From: Congeria kusceri
Taxonomy: Eukaryota; Mollusca; Bivalvia; Myida; Dreissenidae
NCBI GenBank assembly: GCA_027627225.1
Contig: JAPFQT010000376.1
Span: 70,001 to 134,000, forward strand
Length of the DNA: 64,000 nt
Direction of reading: 5' to 3'
Below, in pieces: positions 12,240-23,400 of this stretch. Below the pieces are notes generated by a model. It was given only the letters and a program-made list of their open reading frames with translations. It did not search any database and was not told the DNA's origin. Every line of letters starts with the position of its first letter. Within the stretch, counting starts at the first letter, position 1. A program made the translations under genes and the position numbers.

Positions 12240-12458
12240 AAATGTTGCTAACGTCTTTAAGTCTCTGGCTGTTTCATATATACCTCTTTTTACATATTAA
12301 TGGTTTTAACTAGTAAATATTGCTAAGGTGTTTCATATTTTACCCTTTTGTAAACAGAAATCACCGGATTTCGCACAGAAAATTTTATCTAAAATTGTCA
12401 CTTAAGTACAACTTAAGTTACGATTTACCTAAGGAGCTTTGTGAACACCGGCCCAGTA
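12240..12458. mobile_element. Truncated MITE related to 36707-36970
   Basis: It shares TCTCTGGCTGTTTC, CAGAAATCA and ACTTAAGTACAACTTAAG with 36707-36970 and ends GAGCTTTGTGAACACCGGCC. No left inverted repeat was seen. Confidence 0.55.
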
Positions 12459-13030
12459 AAGAAATGACAGTTTTGTGTCGGAATGACTGACAGAACGTTG
12501 AATAATGAAAGCATATGATCGTCCCTTGAAAGCCAGAATGGGTCATCAGCATCTGTGCAAAGAAGGTTGATAGCACATTCTGGCTTTCAGCAGACGATAT
12601 AAATGTACAAAAAATCAGAGCCTGAATGTGATATTCTATTTTCTCAAAAGTTATCATATTACATCGTATTAACCGACTATCCTCGATGCGCCTTTACTTC
12701 AGTGACTGTACGAAATGTGCAAGTTACGGCATATTGTTGAAAAACTGACCTAAATCATGAAGAAATTGCAATGGAATGTATCTGTCCATAGTCTAAATAA
12801 GTAGACCATCCTTTGAATAATGTTCTAGGACTGGTGGGTGTCTCCTTGTCAAACCTCTACAATGTTATCATCAATAGCAGCAAAACATAGCCAACGGCTA
12901 CTCAAGTGTCTGAATAATATTTGAAAATGAGGCCTAATTTCAAACTTTGTGGGGAAATACTGCAAATTGACAGGTAGGTTTTTTTAATCGAAAACAAATA
13001 AGCGCAAACCAGCTAAACCTATCCTCTACA
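12459..13030. other. No gene seen
   Basis: Unremarkable AT-rich sequence; only short frames. Confidence 0.4.
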
Positions 13031-13974
13031 AGATGATCAAGGGGCTAGAGCCAGCAATGACCATGGCCACCTCTAACTGAGCCAGCAATGACCATGGCCA
13101 CCTCTAACTGAGCCAGCAATGGCCATGGCCACCTCTAACTGAGCCAGCAATGACCATGGCCACCTCTAACTGAGCCAGCAATGACCATGGCCACCTCTAA
13201 CTGAGCCAGCAATGACCATGGCCACCTCTAACTGAGCCAGCAATGGCCATGGCCACCTCTAACTGAGCCAGCAATTACCATGGCCACCTCTAACTGAGCC
13301 AGCAATGACCATGGCCACCTCTAACTGAGCCAGCAATGACCATGGCCACCTCTAACTGACCACCCGATTCATGGAAGATGATCAAGGGGCTACAGCCAGC
13401 AATGACCATGGCCACCTCCAACTGACCACCCGATTCATGGAAGATGATCAAGGGGCTAGAGCCAGCAATGACCATGGCCAACTCTAACTGACCACCCGAT
13501 TCATGGAAGATGATCAAGGGGCTAGAGCCAGCAATGACCATGGCCACCTCTAACTGACCACCCGATTCATGGAAGATGATCAAGGGGCTAGAGCCAGCAA
13601 TGACCATGGCCACCTTTAACTGACCACCCGATTCATGGAAGATGATCAAGGGGCTAGAGCCAGCAATGACCATGGCCACCTCTAACTGACCACCCGATTC
13701 ATGGAAGATGATCAAGGGGCTAGAGCCAGCAATGGCCACCTCTAACTGACCACCCGTTTCATGGAAGATGATCAAGGGGCTAGAGCCAGCAATGACCATG
13801 GCCACCTCTAACTGACCACCCGATTCATGGAAGATGATCAAGGGGCTAGAGCCAGCAATGACCATGGCCACCTCTAACTGACCACCCGATTCATGGAAGA
13901 TGATCAAGGGGCTAGAGCCAGCAATGACCATGGCCACCTCTAACTGACCAACCGATTCATGGAAGATGATTCTT
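13031..13974. repeat. Compound minisatellite: 31-bp array followed by 66-bp array
   Basis: About ten tandem copies of a 31-bp unit (GAGCCAGCAATGACCATGGC then CACCTCTAACT) are followed by about nine copies of a 66-bp unit made of the same 31 bp plus a 35-bp block with CCCGATTCATGGAAGATGAT. Because 66 is a multiple of three, one minus-strand frame stays open for 215 codons as a 22-residue repeat. I treat this as non-coding. Confidence 0.92.
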
Positions 13975-14829
13975 CACACCAAAGAACTTTAGCAGGGGTA
14001 GTATTTCAGTATTAATTCAGCACAGGAAACTATTCTATCCACCCACTTAAAGATTTTACTAAACATCCCATAATTTCTAAGCAGAACCAGGATATGCCAT
14101 TCCAAGGGAGAGACTCAGCTGAAATGAGGAACAATCGCACAGCTGCAGTCAAAGTGCAGTAACATTACTTCATTTCGCACACTGGGTATGTAAATTGATA
14201 AACGTAAACATGAAATCAGATATTAAGGACAAGTTAACACTTCTTCCCTAAAATGTTTACCAACCAAAAACTCACTGCCAACTCGGATGCTGAATGTGCA
14301 AATTCGATAAGAAAACACCTATGACACTTAGTGTATTTATATTCAGATGAAATACCTTTTCATATTAGTAGATCTTGGGTTAGGACCAGGACAACTCGCA
14401 AGAGTCTAGCACTGTATGGACATATACATTGTATATGTTATTTAACACGACAAAAATGCGGAAACCGCATTAAAGCCGGATTTTTCATTTTGCCGATGGG
14501 GGTACATGTACAAGTGAATATTGGTGAAGAAGTATGGAAGTTTCATGTCGATGATCAAAAAGGTATGCAGTTTGGTGAGACTTTGCAAAAATTTGGTCTC
14601 CAAATAAAATGGGAAAAAAAGGTGGACTAGAGAGATGGCATGAAATTACTAACATATGTTTGTTTCCATGCAGTGTTGCATATTTGCATTTAAGAAAGTG
14701 TCCGTCAAAGGAACTTTTCTCCACTGGACATGCTATCTTTTTTTGGAAAATAGTGATCAAATGCAAGATGGATGAAAATGTTCTTTAAATGGTTACTCAT
14801 GTTTAAATGTGAAATTGAAAATGTAAGAT
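13975..14829. other. No gene seen
   Basis: AT-rich intergenic sequence with two overlapping chance frames under 100 aa on opposite strands. The right part shades into the TTTGG(T)AGAGGA repeat that follows. Confidence 0.35.
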
Positions 14830-15440
14830 TTACGATATTGTGTTGCATAATTTTGGTAGAGGACCACCAAACGAATATTTGTGTGAAATTACTTGAAAAA
14901 CTAGCCATAGGTTTAGAAGAAAATGGCTTTTAGACATATTTTTACAGAATTGGTAGAGGACCATCCAAGGAACATTTCTGTAAAGTTTCATGAAGAAACA
15001 TTTCTGTAAAGTTTCATGAAGATTGACCAAGAACTTTTGAAAAGATGACAGGAATACGAAACTTTAACGCAAATTCTATTTTTAGCTCTAGTGGCCATTT
15101 TGTGCATTGAACCATTTGAATACATTTGGTAGAGGAACACTAAACGAACATTTGTGTAAAATTATTTAAAAATCTAGCCATAGGTTTAGAAGAAAATGGC
15201 GTTTAGACATAATTCTATTTTTAGCTCTGGCGGCCATCTTGTGCAATGAAGCGGAACCACTTTCACAGGTTTGGTAGAGGACCATCCAAGGAACATTTCT
15301 GTAAAGTTTCATAAAGATTGACCAAGAACTTTTGAAAATATGACAGGAATACGAAACTTTAACGCAATTTTTTAACGACATCGCAACGCCCGCCCACCGA
15401 CCGGTTTTCGCTAATCTATAAGCTGATATTTTTCGTTGAA
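14830..15440. repeat. Decayed tandem repeat with TTGGTAGAGGACCA units
   Basis: Blocks such as TTGGTAGAGGACCATCCAAG, AACATTTCTGTAAAGTTTCA, TTGACCAAGAACTTTTGAAA and TTTTTAGCTCT recur at about 300-bp intervals. The right end carries a CGCCCGCCCACCGACCGG run. Similar text appears in 23460-23620. Confidence 0.65.
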
Positions 15441-16965
15441 AAAATCCGGCTAAAAACACAGTTTAAAATGTGGCTTCAAAATCTTCCACGTGCTGCAATG
15501 GCTAATTTTACGCAAATACTAAAACCGTAACTCTGTGTTATATTTAAGTCAAATTTTGGCGGTTAATGCGTTAGAACGTTTAGTGGTCCTACAGAATGCT
15601 ACACAAAGTGAAAATCAGATCTAAACAAGTTCTTAACACAATCATGTTAACTATTAAGTCAAAGATAATGCCCATGTTGGATAAATCTAGGTTAAACACT
15701 ATGATGTACGCCCCAAAGATACAAATTTCCATACACATGTACAACCCCATACAATGACACTGGGCGAAAATGTTTACAAAGAAGAAACAAATAATATAAA
15801 TTGTGTGTGCATTTTATTATCCTTAACGCTGGTAAACAAGCGATTACACTGTTCTTGTTTGATAAGACAAACAGATAACATTTATTATCTTAAAAGTAAA
15901 CATATTATCTGAACACTGGGCTTATAAAATAAGTTAACAATGTCACAATCTTGATGATACATAAGATCGGTGTGTTCTCAAATTCTGATACTGATAGATA
16001 CCCCAAATGTTTTTAAATGCATATGTTCGAGTACATGTATACATATAACAAAGATAACACTCTTTTCAGACATTGATAAATACATGTAATACAACATCTT
16101 GTTGTACACCGTATAGCACACATACCATATTCAATATTTTGCCTTTAAAAAGCTGCATGAGCTTCAACTAAGAGGATTTTTAACGTATGCTGAATATTAT
16201 GTGCTTTTAAAGATAGTTTCAAATGATAAAATTTTAAAAGTTTTCTTTTTAATAGAACAGCTTGTTAATCAAAGAAATGCTTAACCATTGGGACACATAC
16301 ATGTAATTAAGAAATTTACACTATAATTACAAATATTGCTTGAAGAATAATCCTTATATTTTCATTACTTCATGTACATACACTGCATGCACATATAAAT
16401 ACATTTTATAATTGTAAATGAATGTTGTAGTGAGCCCCATTATTATCCTGTTTATTTAATCTTCAGTTACAAATTTTTCATGCATGACTAAAAATTTCAA
16501 TTTAAGTATCTGCAAATTAAACACTGAAAACGCTTACATATCATGGACAAAAGAAAAAAAACTTGTACATTTTCTTACCAGCTTATATGCCTTAAAGTAC
16601 CCTTATGTTATTATAACGAGTTTTTATTTTAAAAAGCATGGTTTAAACTTATTTGTTTTTACACTAAATGCAAATTTCAATTGATTTTATTAATTTGAAA
16701 ACGAAGGAAAAACGTTTATATTAGATATCGACAATGGCACTTTATGACAAGGTTGTATAACGGCCCCCTAGAAGTTTTAGTGATACGTGTATGGTTTTGG
16801 TGCATAAATGACAGACAATTTCAAAACATAACACATATCGCTCCATACAAGATTTAAACAGAATATTTAAAAAAAAATGTATACACTGCAAGCATTATAC
16901 TTCTATATTAAATACTGGTAAAGGTCTTTAAGGTTCCCTTTAATTAAGAATGAATTTTCTATTTA
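15441..16965. other. No gene seen
   Basis: AT-rich spacer downstream of the nardilysin 3' end. Nothing recognisable on either strand. Confidence 0.4.
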
Positions 16966-17096
16966 GAGTTGTTTGTCGGCTAATAAACAACGATTTGGAG
17001 TTCTTAGGCGTAGGAATTATACCACGAGGGCATTAGCCCAAGAGGTTTATTATACTGAATCAGAATGACAAATCATTGTTTATTAGCAAATAAACG
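16966..17096. mobile_element. Palindromic element (TTTATTGGCCAATAAAC-like family), copy 1
   Basis: Arms GCTAATAAACAACGATTTGG and its diverged inverse near 17075 flank a centre with GAGGGCATTAGCCC. Other copies are at 21229-21355, 29910-30036 and 43565-43692. The copy near 21.2 kb is the best preserved. Confidence 0.65.
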
Positions 17097-17266
17097 ATAA
17101 TTCGACAATTATTTATATTCTAACATGACCTGACCACATTTTCTGCCATTTCAAACTATCTTTTACAGCTTTGGAACTTTTTTTTCAGGTTGATTACTCG
17201 TTATTTAACAACGGTAAATTTTGTTCTTTGTCTACAGGAAACTCTGCGCGTGTCATGTTAGAATAA

Positions 17267-17434
17267 TCAATCTACTACAACAGTGTACGGATGTAGAGGA
17301 AGATGGGACTTGAACTTGTGTATATCTGCAATGGGCGTGGCAGTCTGATCAGGGTCATTCAGGAGCTTGATGGTGTGATCTGTGACATCTGGAAGCTTGC
17401 CACTAGCGAAACATGCGCTCTGCTTACCGACAAC
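17267..17434 (-). CDS. NRDC: Nardilysin exon 31 (last)
   Basis: Residues 996-1050 and TGA. It starts VVGK, directly continuing the strand of exon 30, and contains ADIHKFKSHLPLHPY near the C-terminus, as in the family's I-D-F---L-L-PY ending. A 44-bp repeat array lies immediately upstream of its acceptor. Confidence 0.92.
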   Translation of the reverse strand, partial: VVGKQSACFASGKLPDVTDHTIKLLNDPDQTATPIADIHKFKSHLPLHPYTVVVD

Positions 17435-20400
17435 CTGACAGTCGTAAACAACAACAGTATATCAGTGAGTAACAGAGTGATAGAAAGATAGACAACAACA
17501 GTATATCAGTGAGTAACAGAGTGATAGAAAGATAGACAACAACAGTATATCAGTGAGTAACAGAGTGATAGAAAGATAAACAACAACAGTATATCAGTGA
17601 GTAACAGAGTGATAGAAAGAGAGTTTTGTTGTGTTTTTTCTTCAAGAAGTGAAATATTTTACTTTTACTGAAGACACTGGATGAATACTGATGACATGGT
17701 CTGAATGAATCCACATGGTCGTGTTTAAAGAGACCATTAAAGTAAAAACTACGATATAAAATACAGAACATATAAATAGATAGTTTTCAAAATCACTCTT
17801 CTTGCAAATATCACCACTACATTACTAGCAAATCAAAAATGAGGCTGATGACATATTGATAAGAAACAATGGTAGACTATATTTGTCAATCTACTTATGA
17901 TTTATGGAAAATCGTTATCAACTACGTGATTTCTATGTAATAATATCAAACAAAATCCTGTCCCATGACTATCAACATTCTTAAAATTATTCTAAACGGA
18001 AAAAAAATATTAGTCAAAAACAAATCAAAGCTCATATTTTACAAGCATTTTCATCAGCCAATATCAAAAATTGGGAGTAACATTTAAGACTGAGAACTTT
18101 TGTAGTCGTGGGACCTTGAAATAAAGACATTCTGGCTGTGAGGTTTTACTCTTTGGAAAACTGTGGAAATGATATGTCAAAAAGAGTGGATCTTTACCTA
18201 CCTGTATACTCAGCTTCCTCTGATTTTCTCCAAGATATTCCTGAGTAAACCAGTCGATAACATCTTGTTTGTTCAATTTTTTCAATATCTCTATCTGAAA
18301 TCATAGTTTTTCCTCTTTGTTATTGTCAGTCGATCATAAAACACATTTTTTTCTTACCCTAATACATGGATATGAATGGATATGTTAACAATTTAATGGT
18401 TATTATAGTGCAGTTGCACATTGGCACAGTACAAACAGATAGTCTTTATCATTTTGTTTATGTGTCAATAAATGTGCTTGATGAAAAAAAAAATTCAGTC
18501 ATTTTCCAAGACTACTTAACACAGCAGTACTAGTTCAATATTGCTCCAATTATTCTTTCTTTCTTATTTGTGTATTTTCATTATTTTATCATTATTTGGC
18601 CAAGATTAACGTGTTTCTCATTTAACTTCTTACAGTTATTAAATATATCAAATCTAATATCCAACATGTACCAAATACAGGAAACATCTACTAGCAAAAT
18701 TGACTTAAAATCATGCACTTTTCCCCAAAGTTGACTTTAGACCCGGATTTCTGTTCCCAATGTACCAAATTGTTCAAGAAATTTCACCAAAAACCTATGG
18801 TCAGGTCCCATCTGCAGCCTCTGAAGTAAACTGCATACCTCTTTCAAGTGCCTGTTGAACACCTGATTTTTGTGTCCCCTTTAACCAAATTTGTTGTCAT
18901 AATTCTTCGAAACCTAGGGATGGGACCATCTTAAGCCTACGAAAAAAAGCCGTGACTACAAGCAATCTCCCTGTGCATACCTCTTTCAAGTGCCTGTCAA
19001 ACACGTAGGAGTTGCTGGTGATCTCGTGCCAGTACCGGCCCACTTCCTCTTCCAAACATGTGTCCTCGATCATCCGACTGGTGATCTCAGACTCAATCTG
19101 GTACACACATGCACACATATAATTTTGGGCATTTTTTTACATTTACAATACAAATCATAATCATTCAAGCACAAAACTATATTATATGAAGATAGAGCTG
19201 TCGAAATGTAAACATCTTTAAGTTCTTCAAAGAATCTGGGGCTGAATTCATAAAGCTTAGTAAGAAAATCGCAACTAGTATGCCACATTAAAGTAGAAAT
19301 GTTAGACAAACTTTCAATATTTTATTTTGGAAATATTGGTACTAAAAATTAATATTATGTTTCATTTAATGAAAACTAAACAATGAAAAACGAACACACA
19401 CAGACGATTTTTACAAATGAAAAAATTTGTCACAAATTAAAAAAATTATTTTTTACAAAGGAGTTTGGTTAAACATGGGTCCTCGTTAAAATTGCTTCTT
19501 CCAGTACTTAATGTTTAATCAAAGAGTATACAATCATTAATCACAGACACAAGACAATGTTTTTTAAGCTCTCAAACAGCCTGCGATCAGCCATAGTGAG
19601 GTAGCCTACCAGTTCCTCAAACTCCTCGTCTGTTGTGTTCTCCAGCAGCTGCCTGATCTCCTCCATAAAACCCTCAATCTGGTCATCTACATGCCTCATA
19701 CTGCAATAACAGAGGCGTATTACGGACAACTGGCCCTGTGTTCACAAAACCCAGTTAAGCCTGATTTTCAGGTTCAAGATGAACTTGAGCCAGATATTTC
19801 AGGATCAGACTCAAAAATGAGGTTCATTAAAATCAGGATCAATTTGAATGTTTGGTCAAATATATATTACAAAAATGATTTCAACCTTTTAGTAATGTAC
19901 ATTTGCTATCTGATATGAAGATTTTCATAAGAGAAATAACAAAAATTATGTGATTTTATCAAGAAGAAAAGTTATTCTGAAAATAAAATATGTTTGATAT
20001 TCCGCTAAGGTGAGCTACAAGATCAAGATCAGCTAAGACTGATCCTGATCCTGTAATTCATCTTTTGTGAACACTGGGCCTGTGCATTGTTTAAGACAAC
20101 ATATGACAAAATCAATCACAAAGCATCAATATTAAAAAAAAAAATTAACAACAACAACAAACCAAACACCCATCTGACTAACTGGTCCGTTATGACTTCA
20201 GATTTCTTTTCTACAATACTAACTTTCTTCATGAATAGTTACCTTATCAAAATCAGACCAGAAATAACACTTTTGTTGACACAGCAACAAAATTTATTTA
20301 CAAACAGAATAAATAAACTCCTCAATCTGGTCGTCCACATGTCTCATACTGCAATCACAGAGGCACAGACATTTGCAATTTACAACTGTGCATAGTACTA

Positions 20401-23400
20401 TAAAGTTAATATGACAACAAAATTTTGAATAATCAAAAAGACACATAGCACCAATCGTTGTTAAGCAACAACAACAGAAGACTATGAATACTAAAATTTT
20501 AGATTCATCATTTTATTGAAGATATATTTAAAATGCCAAGGTGTTCATAATTCTGTTATGTAGTATAATGTATCGCAAAATCAATTATATTTCAGGCGAT
20601 ACAACTGCACTTCAAACATGTAAATCAATTTGTTCAGTGAAACCTGGTAATAACAACACTGTAACAATATCTTAGCAATGGGTGTTTAAAACTTTTTCTT
20701 CAAATTTGTTTCATAATAGACAGCCTTAGCTAAAGGTAAATATTTTCATTGATATCTCCAGTGACATATTAATTACATATGATACAAAGATTTGAAATAA
20801 AAAGAGCTTCAATGGCATATGTAAAAACACTATAAACATGTAGTGAACCACATATATTTTGTCAATTTTAACAATTCAAGGTAACACCGTCCAACTTGAA
20901 AACCCAATGTTATGTAAATATAACTAACAATTTTGTAAACTTGCATCTACTTATTGTTCAAAATCAAGTATCTTCTTCTACAGAGAAGTTCTACAAAGTT
21001 ATCTTATAAGAAAATGTGTTATACAAATATCTGTTGTATAACATATTCTAATATGATTATCGCTGAATTTTCTATAGACAAATAAAATTTAAATTTGTTA
21101 AACTACCCAATAAACAACGGAAAAAGTAGTCTCAATTCTGAGCGGAACATAGTAAAATGGAGTTCTCATTACAATTGCAAAAATAGTAATAAATTATGTT
21201 AGAATCGAAATAATTTTTGTATTATCATTGTTTATTGGCCAATAAATAACGATTTGGAGTTCTGATATTGGCTATTAAACCACTTGGGCTAATGCCTTCT
21301 TGGTTTAATTCCTAGGCATCAGAACTCCAAATTGGTGTTTATTGGCCAATAAACAGCAATAAATCAAAAATTATTTCTCAATAAAAACACTTTTCTATAC
21401 CCTAATCCCAACAAAGTAGGCTCTGACCTGAACTTGCTGGCGGTATACTCCACAAGGATGCCCAACCCCACAATGCCGTATGTCAGGTAGTCGAGACAGC
21501 CGACGGTGTAGCCCAGCTGCTGCTTTGTGCGCAGCCTGTCAAAACAAGGCTCGGCCATCTGAGTCTATTAGATACAATGTGTTGAAAATATAACATTGTA
21601 TCTTGTACAGGGTAGAATCTGTACCTTTACAAATGGTAAAGACTTAAATTCTTGATGTCATAAAATTGGTTTTTGATTTTGATGAGTGAAAAGCATATAT
21701 GCAACAAAATTTTAATGAAAAGGTGATGTTGTAACATAACATAATAACGATGTTAATATGTTATATTTAATACTTTTACAAATGACCAAGAAATAAATTA
21801 CCAATGTTATTACACAGTGAATGATCATGCAAGGCAGCAACACAATTTTAATGCAATGCAATCTCATATAATAAATTCAAACATGCTACAACTAGCTTAC
21901 CTTGAGAACACTGTTTAGGCATGTTTTTCTGAGGTCACCAGGCGAGCTGTGATAGTAGTTGACGATACAGGAGATTGTTCCCTCGGGGTTCAAGCTAGGC
22001 ACCTGGCAGTAGTGGCTCGCCCTCGGTAGCTTGTGGACCAAGTCATGGGTCTGAAAAACAGTAGACTGTTCAGGGAACCTTTCAATCATCATGGTGAGAA
22101 GAAAGACCACTCAAACTGGAGACTGATTACAATTTGAAACAAAAAACGGTTTTACTGAAACAAAAAATGGTTTTATTTGAAAAAAAAATTTCCTTTATCA
22201 TTGTCCCAGGGTAACATAACATTACATTACAACTAAGGTTTTTAATAAACAAGAGGGCCATGATGGCCCTAGGTCGCTCACCTGAGTTTAAGGCATCATA
22301 ATGGCTAATAACAAGAGGACAAAATGGCACTAAACCCCTTACCTGAGTATAAAAATCTGGGCCTTGCAGGTTCAGTACTTTTTAAGTCTATATAAACCAT
22401 GTGACCCAGAGGGCGTGGCCACTTTCTACCTTAGGAAAAATATTTGTAGTGGACCACTATTCAATGTTACATACCAAATATGAAACCACTGGGCCTTGCA
22501 GTTGCAGAGAAGATTTTAAAAGTCATTTTGCTATTTAAATGTATATAAACCATGTGACCTCCAGGGGCTTCATTGGAACAATCTTTGTAGAGGACCACTC
22601 CACAATGTTTCACGCAAAATATAAAACCTCTGGGCCTTACAGTTTGAACAAGGAAGATTTTTAAGGCCCACTTGCCATACAAGTCTATATAAACCGTGTG
22701 ACCCCACGGGTCACGGCCACTTTTTACCCCAGGGACATACTTTGAACAATCTTTGTAGAGGACTACTATACAATGTTACATTCCAAATATGATACCAGTC
22801 CGGTTTCAGAGGAAATTTTAAAGTCATTTTGCTATTTAAGTCTATATAAACTGTGTGACCACCAGGGCAGGGCCAGTTGAACAATCTTTGTAGAGGACAA
22901 CTATACAATGTTACAAACCAAATACAAAACCTCTGGGCCTAGCAGTTTCAGAGAAGAAGTCTTTATAAACCATGTGACCCCCGGGGTGTGCCCAGTTTTG
23001 ACCCCAGGGGCATCATTTGAACAATCTTTGTAGAGGACCACCATACAATGTTACATACCAAATATGAAACCTCTGGGCCTTACGGTTTCAGAGGAGAAGA
23101 TTTGTTAAGTCATTTTGCTATTTAAGTCTATATAAACCATGTGACACCCAGGGTAGCCCAGTTTGACCCCAGTGGCATCATTTGAACAATCTTTGTAGAG
23201 GACCACTATACAATGTTACATACCAAGTCTGAAACCTCTGGGCCTTGCTGTTTCAGAGAAGAAGATTTTTAAAGTCATTTTGCTATATAAGTCTATATAA
23301 ACCATGTGATCCCCGGGGCGTGGCCAGTTTTGACCCAAGGGGCATCATTTGAACAATCTTTGTAGAGGACCACTAGAGGATGTCACATATTAGATATGAA

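Noticed and set aside
13290..13937. 215-aa minus-strand frame with a 22-residue repeat
   Set aside because: It arises from a 66-bp minisatellite; there is no flanking coding sequence, signal peptide or splice structure.
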